This document shows positions 1 to 8,771 of a stretch of 48,256 nt of DNA, in pieces; the stretch's first letter is position 1; the number at the start of each line of letters is the position of its first letter. Both the position numbers and the translations under genes were made by a program. Source of the stretch: Bacillota bacterium (GTDB lineage: Bacteria; Bacillota; Negativicutes; Sporomusales; Sporomusaceae); contig JAEZVB010000015.1 in NCBI GenBank assembly GCA_023443285.1, positions 1-48,256 on the forward strand, read 5' to 3'. The notes beneath the pieces were generated by a model. That model was not told the origin of the DNA. It made no database searches and saw only the letters and a program-made list of their open reading frames with translations.

Positions 1-6
1 GTGTAT

Positions 7-1638
7 ATGATGTCGTGGACTCAAGTTTATGATCCTATGAATAATTTGGCACTTTCATCCCTCTTCGCAGCAGTTCCCATTATCGTAATATTTTATCTTC
101 TTGCTATTCGCCGTACTGCCGGGCAAATTGCTGGTGCTATCGCAGTTACTTCTGCGGTCTTAGTCGCTGTTTTTATATACAAAATGCCTGCAACTCTTGC
201 CATCACAGCAACAGGAATGGGTGCATTTTACGGGATATTCCCGATATTTTGGATTGTTCTTACTGCCATCTTTATATATAATATGACGGTTGAGACAGGG
301 CAATTTGAAATCGTAAAAGATTCTATTGCTACAATTACCGATGACCGTCGTTTACAAGCTCTGTTAATTGCTTTCGGTTTTGGTGCCTTTTTGGAAGGAG
401 CGGCCGGTTTTGGTACTCCTGTTGCTATCTCGGCAGGTATGTTGGTAGGACTTGGTTTTAGCCCACTCTATGCCGCCGGCTTATGTTTAATTGCTAATAC
501 TGCTCCGGTTGCGTTTGGTGGCATCGGGATTCCAATTATCGTTGCCGGCCAAGTTACCGGTATAGATACGATGAAAATCAGCGCCATGGTCGGCAGACAA
601 CTGCCATTTCTCTCTGTCATAATTCCGATCTGGTTAGTCATGCTCATGTCCGGTTGGAAGGCTACCAAGGAAGTTTTACCGGCTTGTTTAGTTGCCGGCA
701 TTTCCTTTGCCGGTGTACAGTGGTTTTCTTCAAACTATATCGGACCAGAGCTTCCTGATATTTTATCTTCACTTGCCTGCATCATTGCGCTAACAGTATT
801 TCTAAAATTCTGGAAGCCAGCCAAAGTATGGCGCTTTGCGAACGAACCAGCGCCTACTATTGTTACCAACAAGAGCAACTTAACTTTCGGCAAAGTATTC
901 AAAGCTTGGTCGCCCTTCATCATTTTGACTGTAATGGTTATATTATGGGGCTTAAAGCCAGTAGTTGCTGTTTTAGACTCGGTTACCCTGAAAGTTCTAG
1001 TGCCCGGTTTGGACAAACTCATCGTTCAAGTAGCGCCAATTGCAAAAGCGCCTACCGCAATGGCTGCACTGTATAAAATAAACTGGTTGAGCGCCGCCGG
1101 TACTTCCTTATTTATTGCAAGTATATTTACAGCCGCTGTTTTAGGTGTAGGACCCGCAAGGTTCATCTCTATTTTTACAAAAACAGTAAAACAATTACTA
1201 AAACCTTTAATTACAATCCCCTGCGTCCTTGGCTTAGCTTATATAATGAATTACTCGGGAATGAGTTCTACGCTCGGGTTATTTCTATCAGGCACAGGCT
1301 TTTTATTCCCCTTCTTTTCACCATTCTTAGGATGGCTGGGTGTATTTTTAACAGGCTCCGACACCTCCGCCAATGCTCTGTTTGGAAATTTACAGGCAGT
1401 TACCGGATCACAGGTTGGTGTTGATCCTATTTTAACAGTAGCCGCAAACTCGTCAGGTGGCGTTTGCGGAAAAATGATTTCACCACAAAGTATTGCGGTA
1501 GCAACTGCAGCTTCCGGCCTAGTTGGTAAAGAAGGAGATCTGTTTAGGTTTACAGTAAAACATTCTCTGATCTTGGCTGTTATTGTTGGTATCATGACTT
1601 ATATGCAGGCTTATTCCCTGACTTGGATGATTCCGTAA
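7..1638 (+). CDS. lctP: L-lactate permease (LctP family)
   Basis: Integral membrane lactate (possibly glycolate) importer of the LctP family, about 543 residues, the usual family length. The family signature GAFLEGAAGFGTPVAI lies near residues 127-142, and a second conserved stretch, SDTSANALFGNLQ, lies near residue 450; both match LctP proteins. Many hydrophobic segments run through the protein. The frame is open from base 1 (GTG), but the ATG at 7 (or 10) gives the usual short N-terminus before WTQVYDP; the upstream region is cut off by the window, so the start is uncertain. It is followed after 174 bp by a FadR-type regulator on the same strand, a common pairing for lactate uptake. Substrate is inferred from family only. 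Confidence 0.9.
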   Translation: MMSWTQVYDPMNNLALSSLFAAVPIIVIFYLLAIRRTAGQIAGAIAVTSAVLVAVFIYKMPATLAITATGMGAFYGIFPIFWIVLTAIFIYNMTVETGQFEIVKDSIATITDDRRLQALLIAFGFGAFLEGAAGFGTPVAISAGMLVGLGFSPLYAAGLCLIANTAPVAFGGIGIPIIVAGQVTGIDTMKISAMVGRQLPFLSVIIPIWLVMLMSGWKATKEVLPACLVAGISFAGVQWFSSNYIGPELPDILSSLACIIALTVFLKFWKPAKVWRFANEPAPTIVTNKSNLTFGKVFKAWSPFIILTVMVILWGLKPVVAVLDSVTLKVLVPGLDKLIVQVAPIAKAPTAMAALYKINWLSAAGTSLFIASIFTAAVLGVGPARFISIFTKTVKQLLKPLITIPCVLGLAYIMNYSGMSSTLGLFLSGTGFLFPFFSPFLGWLGVFLTGSDTSANALFGNLQAVTGSQVGVDPILTVAANSSGGVCGKMISPQSIAVATAASGLVGKEGDLFRFTVKHSLILAVIVGIMTYMQAYSLTWMIP

Positions 1639-1683
1639 AATCGTCTACCATCCGAAGCAGAATAAGCAACAGTAGATAGACTC

Positions 1684-1716
1684 TTGAAAAAAAATAGTGT
1701 ATGATTAAAATATAAT
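1684..1716 (+). promoter_or_regulatory. Candidate sigma-A promoter for the FadR-type regulator
   Basis: TTGAAA at 1684-1689 is followed after 16 bp by TAAAAT (1706-1711), which overlaps a perfect TATAAT (1711-1716). The placement between lctP and the regulator gene suggests the regulator has its own promoter. AT-rich sequence makes chance matches likely. Confidence 0.35.
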
Positions 1717-1728
1717 ATTTGTAAGTAC

Positions 1729-1749
1729 GGTAAACTATTTCTAGTTACC
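1729..1749. promoter_or_regulatory. Short inverted repeat, possible operator
   Basis: GGTAAACTA and TAGTTACC form an imperfect dyad (one bulged A) just downstream of the candidate -10. It could be an operator for the FadR-type regulator encoded next, or part of the structured 5' leader. No consensus is available to choose. Confidence 0.25.
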
Positions 1750-1754
1750 AACAT

Positions 1755-1795
1755 AATATATGGCGGGCAGCAACCTATGCAGCCCGCCATATATT
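1755..1795 (+). promoter_or_regulatory. Perfect 14-bp stem-loop directly before the regulator's RBS
   Basis: AATATATGGCGGGC (1755-1768) is perfectly complementary to GCCCGCCATATATT (1782-1795), with a 13-nt loop. It ends 7 nt before the GGAGG of the following gene. There is only a weak T run after it, so it is not a textbook terminator. It may end lctP transcripts, protect the 3' end, or modulate translation of the regulator. Confidence 0.6.
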
Positions 1796-1812
1796 TAATA
1801 ACGGAGGATCAG

Positions 1813-2595
1813 ATGTTTAAACCAGTAAAAACAAAAAAAATCTATGAAGAAGTAATTGAACAAATAAAAAAACTAATTGTTGATGGGAAATTGCAACCAG
1901 GCGACAAACTGCTGTCCGAACGGGAACTTTCGGAAAAACTAAATGTAAGCAGGGCTTCTGTACGGGAAGCATTTAGTGCCTTAGAAATCATGGGAGTTAT
2001 TACAATTCACCCAGGTGAAGGAAGCTTCGTTCGTCAAGTATCGTTTGAAGGCATGCTAGAACCATTATCTTTCTTATTGCAGGTTGACGTTGACGATGTT
2101 ATGAAGTTATTGGAAGTACGCAAAATTTTAGAATTGGAAATTGCCGCTTTAGCTGCCAAACGCGCTACGGAAGCAGACATAGCAAAAATGCAGCAAGCTT
2201 TACAACGTATGGTGGACGAAGTAAATTCCGGAGAAATTGGCGTTGCAGCCGATGCTGAGTTTCATTTCGCAATACTGGAAGCTGCCCATAATCCTATACT
2301 AATTAAGCTGATGAGTGCTGTTTCCGATCTTATGACCAGTACTCTTCAATTTTCGCGACAAAAGTTATTTTTGCAGAAAGATATGCCCAAGCTCCTGCAT
2401 GAATCGCACTGCGCTATTTTTCAAGCGATTATCAAAAAGAAACCTCAGTCAGCCCGTAAATTGATGGAGAAACATTTAACTATGGTGGAGCAGGCCATGC
2501 TACAACTAAAATCGGAAGAAGCAGCTGCCTTAAGTACGCTCAACGATGTTACGATTGACCACAAAATAGAAATTAATTTTGGTTTTCCCTCTTGA
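1813..2595 (+). CDS. FadR-subfamily GntR transcriptional regulator (FCD domain)
   Basis: DNA-binding regulator of about 260 residues. The N-terminal winged helix-turn-helix (about residues 10-75) contains the typical GntR run LLSERELSEKLNVSRASVRE. The C-terminal FCD ligand domain (about 90-235) keeps the metal-ligand pattern: D/H in DAEFHFAI, H in LLHESHCAIFQAI and H in KHLTMVEQ. The ATG at 1813 is preceded by GGAGG at 1803-1807, so it is preferred over the in-frame ATG at 1777, which lies inside the upstream hairpin. Being next to a lactate permease suggests an LldR/LutR-like regulator of lactate use, but the effector is not shown by the sequence. Confidence 0.85.
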   Translation: MFKPVKTKKIYEEVIEQIKKLIVDGKLQPGDKLLSERELSEKLNVSRASVREAFSALEIMGVITIHPGEGSFVRQVSFEGMLEPLSFLLQVDVDDVMKLLEVRKILELEIAALAAKRATEADIAKMQQALQRMVDEVNSGEIGVAADAEFHFAILEAAHNPILIKLMSAVSDLMTSTLQFSRQKLFLQKDMPKLLHESHCAIFQAIIKKKPQSARKLMEKHLTMVEQAMLQLKSEEAAALSTLNDVTIDHKIEINFGFPS

Positions 2596-2715
2596 ATTAA
2601 ACACCGCCAAATTGTAACTTGCACTATATACAATCCCATAAAGATTTTCTTCTAAAAATAGGCTGGTAAGTCTTTATAGGATCCTATATAGGAATCAATG
2701 TGCAAATAAGAGTAA

Positions 2716-2750
2716 AGTCAGGTGGCACTTAGACAGGCCGCCTGACTCTT
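2716..2750. terminator. Bidirectional terminator between convergent genes
   Basis: AGTCAGGTGGC (2716-2726) pairs with GCCGCCTGACT (2737-2747) with one G-U pair. The + strand continues CTTTCATTTCT and the - strand continues TTTACTCTTATTT. It lies between the FadR-type gene (+) and the end of the purine operon (-), so it can stop both. Confidence 0.7.
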
Positions 2751-2794
2751 TCATTTCTATACATGTACTGTTTGTTCTCCCTCTACACCCTTCC

Positions 2795-4174
2795 TTAGTG
2801 AAAGGGCTTACGAAAGATATACTGACCTTGAGGAGCCGCCAAACATATCTTACCGTTTTTTACTACTTGCTGTCCTCTAAGCAAAACATGAATGGCCTGT
2901 CCCTGCTGTCTCATGCCTTCATAGGGACTGTAATCCACATTGTGAGCCTGAGTGGCAGCGCTAATAGTAACCGGATGGTGCTCGTCCCAAATCACCAGAT
3001 CGGCATCGCTGCCAGGTGCAATTGTACCCTTTTTGGGAAAAAGCCCGAAAAGTTTTGCCGGCTGAGTGGCTACTTTGTCAACAAACTGGGTTAAGCTGAT
3101 TTTCCCAGCCTTGACACCATAGGTGTATAGCAACCCCAGCCTGTTCTCCACACCGGGAGCCCCATTGGGTATCTTGCTAAAATCCTCTCTTCCTAGCTCC
3201 TTCTGACCATAAAAGTTAAAGGAGCAATGGTCGGTAGCAACCGTATCCAAAATACCGGTTTTCAACCCCTCCCATAAATAGTCTTGATTTTCCTTGGGCC
3301 GCAGTGGCGGTGACATAACATATTTTGCGCTATTAAAGGTAGTATCCTTATACACACAGTCATCCAGTACTAAGTACTGCGGACAGGTCTCGGCAAACAC
3401 CCGGATGCCTCTAGCCTTGGCCTGAGCTACCGTCTCCAGAGCCTCCCGGCAGCTTAAGTGAACGACCATTGCCGGAGCATTAGTCATTTCAGCCAGCATC
3501 ACCAGGCGGTTAACCGCTTCCTGTTCCACGCACGGCGGCCGGGATAAGGGGTGATAGGCAGGAGCAGTTTTGCCCTGCTGGCGAAACTGCCTGACCATAT
3601 TATCGACAATATCCCCATTTTCACAGTGAACACAGGTGAGAATTCCATTGTCACGGCAGCGTTCCAGTACTTGAAACAAAACACTGTCATCTACCTGCAT
3701 TATATGTTTATATGCCATATACAGCTTTACCGAGGTTACACCGGCCTCCTGGCTAAGCCAGGGTATTTCCCGGGAAACATGCTCATTCCAATTTGTAATG
3801 GCCATATGGAAGCCATAGTCTGCAAAACAGTTTCCCCTTGCCCGCTGCTGCCAGTTGGCCAAGCCCTGGCGCAAGGTTTCCCCCTTAAACTGAGTTGCAT
3901 AATCGATAACTGTTGTGGTACCGCCCAGAATAGCAGCCCTGCTGCCTGATGCAAAATCATCAGCAGTGGCTATGTCACCTACCGGCAACTCAAAATGGGT
4001 GTGAGCATCAATACCACCGGGAAATATATAACACCCCTCTGCCGGCAACACAATATCATCCGCCTGTACCGCTAGACTGCCGATATCAGCAATAAATTCA
4101 CCCTGAATCCGAATATCGGCCTGATAACAGGCAGTTGCTGTGACAATCATTCCTCCTCGCAAAACAAGCCCCAT
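2795..4174 (-). CDS. hydA: Dihydropyrimidinase / D-hydantoinase (HydA-like)
   Basis: Cyclic-amidohydrolase that opens hydantoin or dihydropyrimidine rings to N-carbamoyl amino acids; 459 residues, normal for the family. All binuclear metal ligands are visible: H58-x-H60 in DAHTHFE, the carboxylated Lys150 in SVKLYMAYK, H183 in VHCENG, H239 in MVVHLSC and D315 in ATDHCSFN. The start is supported by AAGGGGG 9 nt upstream. In E. coli hyuA/hydA belongs to the yge-ygf uric-acid cluster; here it is the last gene of operon 1, 89 bp after adenine deaminase and just before the bidirectional terminator. It probably acts on a ring-opened or reduced purine intermediate rather than on pyrimidines; that is inferred from context. 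Confidence 0.9.
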   Translation of the reverse strand: MGLVLRGGMIVTATACYQADIRIQGEFIADIGSLAVQADDIVLPAEGCYIFPGGIDAHTHFELPVGDIATADDFASGSRAAILGGTTTVIDYATQFKGETLRQGLANWQQRARGNCFADYGFHMAITNWNEHVSREIPWLSQEAGVTSVKLYMAYKHIMQVDDSVLFQVLERCRDNGILTCVHCENGDIVDNMVRQFRQQGKTAPAYHPLSRPPCVEQEAVNRLVMLAEMTNAPAMVVHLSCREALETVAQAKARGIRVFAETCPQYLVLDDCVYKDTTFNSAKYVMSPPLRPKENQDYLWEGLKTGILDTVATDHCSFNFYGQKELGREDFSKIPNGAPGVENRLGLLYTYGVKAGKISLTQFVDKVATQPAKLFGLFPKKGTIAPGSDADLVIWDEHHPVTISAATQAHNVDYSPYEGMRQQGQAIHVLLRGQQVVKNGKICLAAPQGQYIFRKPFH

Positions 4175-4263
4175 AAAAGCGCCCCCTTAGCAGCTAAGTA
4201 TCAATTATTAAGCAACTTCCGCTATATGCAAACAATTGGCACTCACCTGAAGAGAGTCCCATT

Positions 4264-5976
4264 TCAAACAGATACAGAAACTAGTTGAAAAGTTGTGACA
4301 TCTACCAAACCTTCATCAGTTAATTTTAAGGCCGGTATGACCGGCAGGCTTAAAAATGCCAACGTCATAAACGGATCATACTCCTGCTTTACTCCAAGAT
4401 TACGGGCGATTTGCTGAAGCACTGCCAGTCTTTGCTGTACTTCACCAATATCTTGATCGGTCATTAGCCCGGCCAGCGGCAAAGGCAGTGTACCAAGCAC
4501 TTCCCCTTCGGCTATTATTGCCAGCCCACCCTGAATATGTTCAATTTCCATTACGGCCAGCATTATATCTTCATCATTGGTTCCCACCACCACCAGATTG
4601 TGAGAATCATGAGCAATGGTCGATGCTATAGCCCCTCGCTTTAGGCCTAAGCCCTGTAATAAGCCCACACCTACTTTACCGGTGCCTTTGTGCCGTTCCC
4701 ACACCACTAATTTCAGAGTATCCTGGTTACTATCAGGAACAAATTCTCCTTGCTTAACAGGTATTGGTAGTTCTAAAGCAGCTGTTACCAGTTGGTGTGG
4801 CACTAAACCAATCACCCTGGCTCTGGGAGAACAGGCTGGTAGCCGTAGCTTCTCCCGGTCGAGTTCTCCTAGGTATAAAGTATTACGAACCCATTTATCA
4901 TCAACAAAGAAATTCATGAATAGCGATTTTCCATTTTCCGCTGCTAGCTGCCCATCTTTAAAAACCATTGTTGGGCGCCAGTCTTCCAGATTGTCAAATA
5001 CCAGCAGATCAGCCCGGTACCCGGGCGCAACCGCTCCCAACTCATCCAATCGAAAGTAACTGGCCGCATTGATGGTAGCCATTTGTAGTACCCAGGCCAT
5101 ATCGGTGCCTGCAGATACTGCCAGCTTAACCATATAATTAATATGGCCTTGTTCAATCAAGTCCTCCGGATGACGGTCATCGGTAGCAAACAGACAGCGT
5201 CTAACCGTGTACTGATTTACTGCCGGCAACAGCTTAATCAGATTGTGAGCCGCCGAACCTTCCCTGAGCATGACATACATACCTTGTTCCAGGCGCTCTG
5301 TCGCTTCTTCCGGTGTAACACATTCATGGTCTGAACGGATCCCGGCAGCAATATACCCTGTTAACTCCTTTCCGGTTAGACCGGGGGCATGGCCGTCAAC
5401 CAGCTTGCCCCTGGCCAAACGTATTTTGTCAAATACAACTTCCGATTTATGGATTACTCCGGGATAATCCATCATTTCTCCCAACCCAAGTACCCGGGGA
5501 TGCCCAATAAACTCGGCTAAATCCTCGGCCGTCAGCGTAGCACCCGAATGTTCCAAAGGGGTAGCCGGTACACAGGAAGGTAACATGATATACACGTTTA
5601 ATGCAAGCTGCTCAGTTGCATTCAACATATAGCGAATCCCTTCAAGCCCAGCCACATTGGCAATCTCGTGGGGATCGGCAATAACTGTTGTCGTGCCATT
5701 TGGCACTACCGCACAAGCAAATTGCGCAGGACTTACCATAGCACTTTCGATATGAACATGGCCGTCAATAAAGCCTGGCGTTATATATTTGCCTGTTACA
5801 TCAATTTCCTTACGCCCACTATACCGCCCCACTCCGGCTATATAGCCATTGACAATGGCCACATCTCCTTTGCTAAACTGTCCGGTAAATACATTAAATA
5901 CCTCGGCATTTTTCAGCACTAAGTCGGCAGCAAAATGTCCTAACGCCGTATCTACCAATTCCTGTACCCGTTTCAC
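4264..5976 (-). CDS. ade: Adenine deaminase
   Basis: Ade-type metallo-amidohydrolase converting adenine to hypoxanthine and ammonia. It is about 570 residues, the usual length. The HxH motif GFIDGHVHIESAM (H73, H75) and the following DPHEIANV (about 101-108) are characteristic of Ade and distinguish it from eukaryotic-type adenosine deaminases. I chose the GTG at 5976 because GGAGGTG lies 5 nt upstream; the longer reading to 6012 has no RBS and overlaps the end of the permease gene. It follows the purine permease by 39 bp in operon 1, feeding imported adenine into the xanthine dehydrogenase route. Confidence 0.93.
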   Translation of the reverse strand: MKRVQELVDTALGHFAADLVLKNAEVFNVFTGQFSKGDVAIVNGYIAGVGRYSGRKEIDVTGKYITPGFIDGHVHIESAMVSPAQFACAVVPNGTTTVIADPHEIANVAGLEGIRYMLNATEQLALNVYIMLPSCVPATPLEHSGATLTAEDLAEFIGHPRVLGLGEMMDYPGVIHKSEVVFDKIRLARGKLVDGHAPGLTGKELTGYIAAGIRSDHECVTPEEATERLEQGMYVMLREGSAAHNLIKLLPAVNQYTVRRCLFATDDRHPEDLIEQGHINYMVKLAVSAGTDMAWVLQMATINAASYFRLDELGAVAPGYRADLLVFDNLEDWRPTMVFKDGQLAAENGKSLFMNFFVDDKWVRNTLYLGELDREKLRLPACSPRARVIGLVPHQLVTAALELPIPVKQGEFVPDSNQDTLKLVVWERHKGTGKVGVGLLQGLGLKRGAIASTIAHDSHNLVVVGTNDEDIMLAVMEIEHIQGGLAIIAEGEVLGTLPLPLAGLMTDQDIGEVQQRLAVLQQIARNLGVKQEYDPFMTLAFLSLPVIPALKLTDEGLVDVTTFQLVSVSV

Positions 5977-6015
5977 GCTACACCTCCGCTTTCGGTTACT
6001 ACCATAATACAAACA

Positions 6016-7338
6016 TTAATGCAGCCGCATATAGAAGTTCGCAAGAAAGGCCAAGCTCACCAGCCACATAATGACACTGACTTCTTTAGCTCTGCCTGAC
6101 AAAACCTTAACAAAGGTATAGCTGATAAAACCAAAAGCAAAACCGTTGGCAATGCTAAAAGTTAACGGCATCATAATAATTGTCATAAACGCCGGGAACC
6201 CATCGGTAAAATCGGCAAAGCTGACATGAACTATTTCGGCCATCATTAGTGCACCAACTAAAATCAGGGCAGGTGCAGTGGCAAACCCTGGCACCAGACC
6301 GATAAGTGGCGCAAACAACAGTGAAACAAGAAACAATACGGCAACTGTCAGCGCTGTCAAACCGGTTTTACCACCTTCAGCAATACCGGCTGCGCTTTCT
6401 ATATAGGAGGTTACCGTCGAAGTGCCCAAAACAGCGCTGGCGAGTGTACCTACCGCGTCAGTAGTCAGGGCTTTGTCCAGATTTTCAATTTCTCCCTTGT
6501 CATTCATCAATTTGGCCTTGCGCGTAAGGCCAATGAGTGTCCCCATGTTGTCAAACAATTCTACAATGGTAAAAGTAAAAATAATAGAGAAGATACCAAA
6601 CTGCCAGGCTCCCATAATATCCAGTTGCATAAGAGTAGGCATTACACTGGGAATGTTAAAACTCACAATGTCGTTAATGCTTTTAGGAGCAGGCACCACA
6701 CCGAAAATCATGCCTAAAATTGTGGTAGCAATGATCCCGATAAGTATTGCACCTTTGACATTTCTGGCCATTAACGCAGCGGTGAAAAGTAAACCAAAAC
6801 AGGCCAGCAGAGGTTCCGGGGTTATCAAATGTCCGACACTTACAAACGTTGCCTTATCAGCAATAATAATTCCGGCATTTTTCAGGCCAATGAAAGCAAT
6901 GAATAGACCAATACCTACACCGATCGCGCATTTTAAATTCATTGGCACAGACTTGATGATGGCTTGGCGAATGCCGCCAAGGGTTAAGATTAAAAACAAA
7001 ATACCCGAGAAAAATACAGCGCCGAGCGCAACCTGCCAGGACAGATGCAACACGCCTACCACATAGTAAGCAAAGAAAGCATTGAGTCCCATGCCAGGTG
7101 CTACGGCAATGGGGAAGTTGGCCCACACGGCCATAAGGGTGGTAGCCAGGGCGGTCGCCCAGATCGTTGCAGCGATAGCCGCTTCTTTGGGGATTCCCGC
7201 ATCCGCTAAAATGTTGGGATTGACAAAAATGATGTACGCTAAAGCCACAAAGGTGGTCAAGCCTGCCAGCATCTCTGTCTTGACATCGGTTTGTTTCTGA
7301 TTGAGTTTAAACAGCCTGTCAAGTAACCCTTCGTTCAT
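6016..7338 (-). CDS. Purine permease, AzgA/PbuG type (NCS2-like family)
   Basis: Membrane purine importer of 440 residues. The N-terminus (EMLAGLTTFVALAYIIFVNP) and the following PGMGLNAFFAYYVV are hallmarks of the guanine/hypoxanthine/adenine permease branch (PbuG, PbuO, AzgA). GGAGGG lies 7 nt before the ATG. About 12-14 hydrophobic segments are visible. It sits between the xanthine dehydrogenase FeS subunit and adenine deaminase, so it probably brings in substrate for operon 1. Urate or xanthine transport is possible, but this subfamily normally prefers hypoxanthine, guanine and adenine. Confidence 0.88.
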   Translation of the reverse strand: MNEGLLDRLFKLNQKQTDVKTEMLAGLTTFVALAYIIFVNPNILADAGIPKEAAIAATIWATALATTLMAVWANFPIAVAPGMGLNAFFAYYVVGVLHLSWQVALGAVFFSGILFLILTLGGIRQAIIKSVPMNLKCAIGVGIGLFIAFIGLKNAGIIIADKATFVSVGHLITPEPLLACFGLLFTAALMARNVKGAILIGIIATTILGMIFGVVPAPKSINDIVSFNIPSVMPTLMQLDIMGAWQFGIFSIIFTFTIVELFDNMGTLIGLTRKAKLMNDKGEIENLDKALTTDAVGTLASAVLGTSTVTSYIESAAGIAEGGKTGLTALTVAVLFLVSLLFAPLIGLVPGFATAPALILVGALMMAEIVHVSFADFTDGFPAFMTIIMMPLTFSIANGFAFGFISYTFVKVLSGRAKEVSVIMWLVSLAFLANFYMRLH

Positions 7339-7374
7339 TTTATCCCTCCTAGTTTATTCTATCGAAAATCCATC

Positions 7375-7881
7375 TTATTGATGGCATTTTCCACAGCAGT
7401 CATGGTCTTGACCTGAATTATCATTCAGGGCTTTTTCTGCAGCTTTTATTATATTGTGATAACCGGTACAACGACACATATGACCGGAAAGTTCCTTTTT
7501 TATTTCTTGCTTTGTATAAGAATTGCCGCTTTCCACCAAGGCAGTTGTGCTCATAACCAAGCCTGGCGTACAGAACCCGCATTGCACGGCATTTTCGTCC
7601 AGAAAGGCCTCTTGTACTTTTGAAAGTTTACCCTCTTTGGCTTCGCCTTCCACCGTACGGATCTCCTTACCATCAGCCCACACAGCCAAATATATGCAAC
7701 TATCAAAAGGCTCGCCGTCAATAAGCACTGTACACGCGCCACATTCCCCGACCGAACAGCCTTGTTTAACTCCGGTCAGATCCAGGCGATTACGGAGCAC
7801 ATCCAGTAAAGATTCCCGCACATCGACTGCCAGTGTGTGCTCTTGCCCATTGACTGTAAAAGCAATTCTACGTATCATCAT
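7375..7881 (-). CDS. xdhC: Xanthine dehydrogenase, 2x[2Fe-2S] subunit
   Basis: Electron-transfer subunit of a molybdenum hydroxylase, 168 residues. The plant-type [2Fe-2S] ligands are C42, C47, C50 and C62 (GCSVGECGAC...C), and the second cluster ligands are C101, C104, C136 and C138 (QCGFC, CRCTGY). The start has GGAGGT 10 nt upstream and overlaps the stop of the FAD subunit by 4 nt (ATGA), so the two are translationally coupled. The C-terminus carries an extra Cys-rich tail, DCCGKCHQ, that I do not expect in this family. Gene letters differ between species; here 'C' means the FeS subunit, as in E. coli XdhABC. Confidence 0.92.
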   Translation of the reverse strand: MMIRRIAFTVNGQEHTLAVDVRESLLDVLRNRLDLTGVKQGCSVGECGACTVLIDGEPFDSCIYLAVWADGKEIRTVEGEAKEGKLSKVQEAFLDENAVQCGFCTPGLVMSTTALVESGNSYTKQEIKKELSGHMCRCTGYHNIIKAAEKALNDNSGQDHDCCGKCHQ

Positions 7882-8756
7882 TTAAATTCACCTCCGACCT
7901 TGCGATACACATCCATAAAGGCTCGTTTACTTAGCTCTTCCACTAATTGCAGGCGAAACTCTTTGGTAGCCCGCCAGGAGGTCCTGGGATTGACTTCAGT
8001 AATAGCGGTTTTCCCGATATCCTCCAGCAATTGCTCGTCAACCACCCTGCCGTTAGCCATTTTTTCTGTTTTGCGGCAACGTAAAGGCGTCGGTCCTGCC
8101 ACTCCTAATGCCAGACGTAAGTCTGCTACCTGGTTGTTGGCAAACTTACAAACAACGGCGCAGCCTAACGTAGCAATATCCATTGCATTGCGCATGGCAT
8201 ATTTTATATAGTGGCCGCTAAAGCCTTCATAATCTTCCTTGGTAACTAAGATGGCGGTCAATATTTCGGCATGAGCCAAGTCCACCTTTCCCGGCCCTTG
8301 GTAAAAATCATGAATGGAAACCACCCGTTCGCTGTCAGACCCTTGAATACGCAGCTTAGCATTTAACGCAAACAAGGTTGCCGCACTGTCAGCCGATGTC
8401 ACGCCATTACAAACATTACCGCCAATGGTACCAACATTGCGCACCTGGGGGCCGCCTACCTTCGCTACTGCTTCTCCTAACACAGGAATACGCTGCTGAA
8501 TAATCGGGTTTCGCGTTATCTGGGTAAAGCTGGTACCTGCACCAATGGCGACTGTACCATCGCTCTCGAGCTTTACTCCCTTTAATTCAGGTATGCCGTG
8601 AATGCTTACCAACTGTGCCGCCGGTATCTGTCCTTCATGCAGCTTGATTAATACATCACTGCCGCCGGAAATAATAACCGCTTGCGGGTTAGCATGCAGT
8701 AAAGCTATGGCTTCTTCAACCGTATACGCTTCTTCATATTTTGCAATATCGTACAT
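7878..8756 (-). CDS. xdhB: Xanthine dehydrogenase, FAD-binding subunit
   Basis: FAD subunit of the CoxM/XdhB type, 292 residues, usual length. The FAD-binding motifs VIISGGSDVLIKL (about 27-39) and GGPQVRNVGTIGGNVCNG (about 101-118) are clear. It lies between the molybdopterin subunit (15 bp upstream) and the FeS subunit (4-nt overlap). It passes electrons to NAD or another acceptor. It is the only FAD subunit of this type in the window, so it might also serve the FAD-less XdhD-like enzyme of operon 2; that is speculation. Confidence 0.9.
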   Translation of the reverse strand: MYDIAKYEEAYTVEEAIALLHANPQAVIISGGSDVLIKLHEGQIPAAQLVSIHGIPELKGVKLESDGTVAIGAGTSFTQITRNPIIQQRIPVLGEAVAKVGGPQVRNVGTIGGNVCNGVTSADSAATLFALNAKLRIQGSDSERVVSIHDFYQGPGKVDLAHAEILTAILVTKEDYEGFSGHYIKYAMRNAMDIATLGCAVVCKFANNQVADLRLALGVAGPTPLRCRKTEKMANGRVVDEQLLEDIGKTAITEVNPRTSWRATKEFRLQLVEELSKRAFMDVYRKVGGEFK

Positions 8757-8771
8757 TCCCGCCCCCCCTTT

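Noticed and set aside
2675..2688. 14-bp palindrome TATAGGATCCTATA after the FadR-type gene
   Set aside because: Perfect but short and AT-rich, downstream of the gene; no evidence of function beyond chance.
6422..7066. 214-residue + strand frame opposite the purine permease gene
   Set aside because: Antisense shadow of a strongly supported gene; no RBS or family features.
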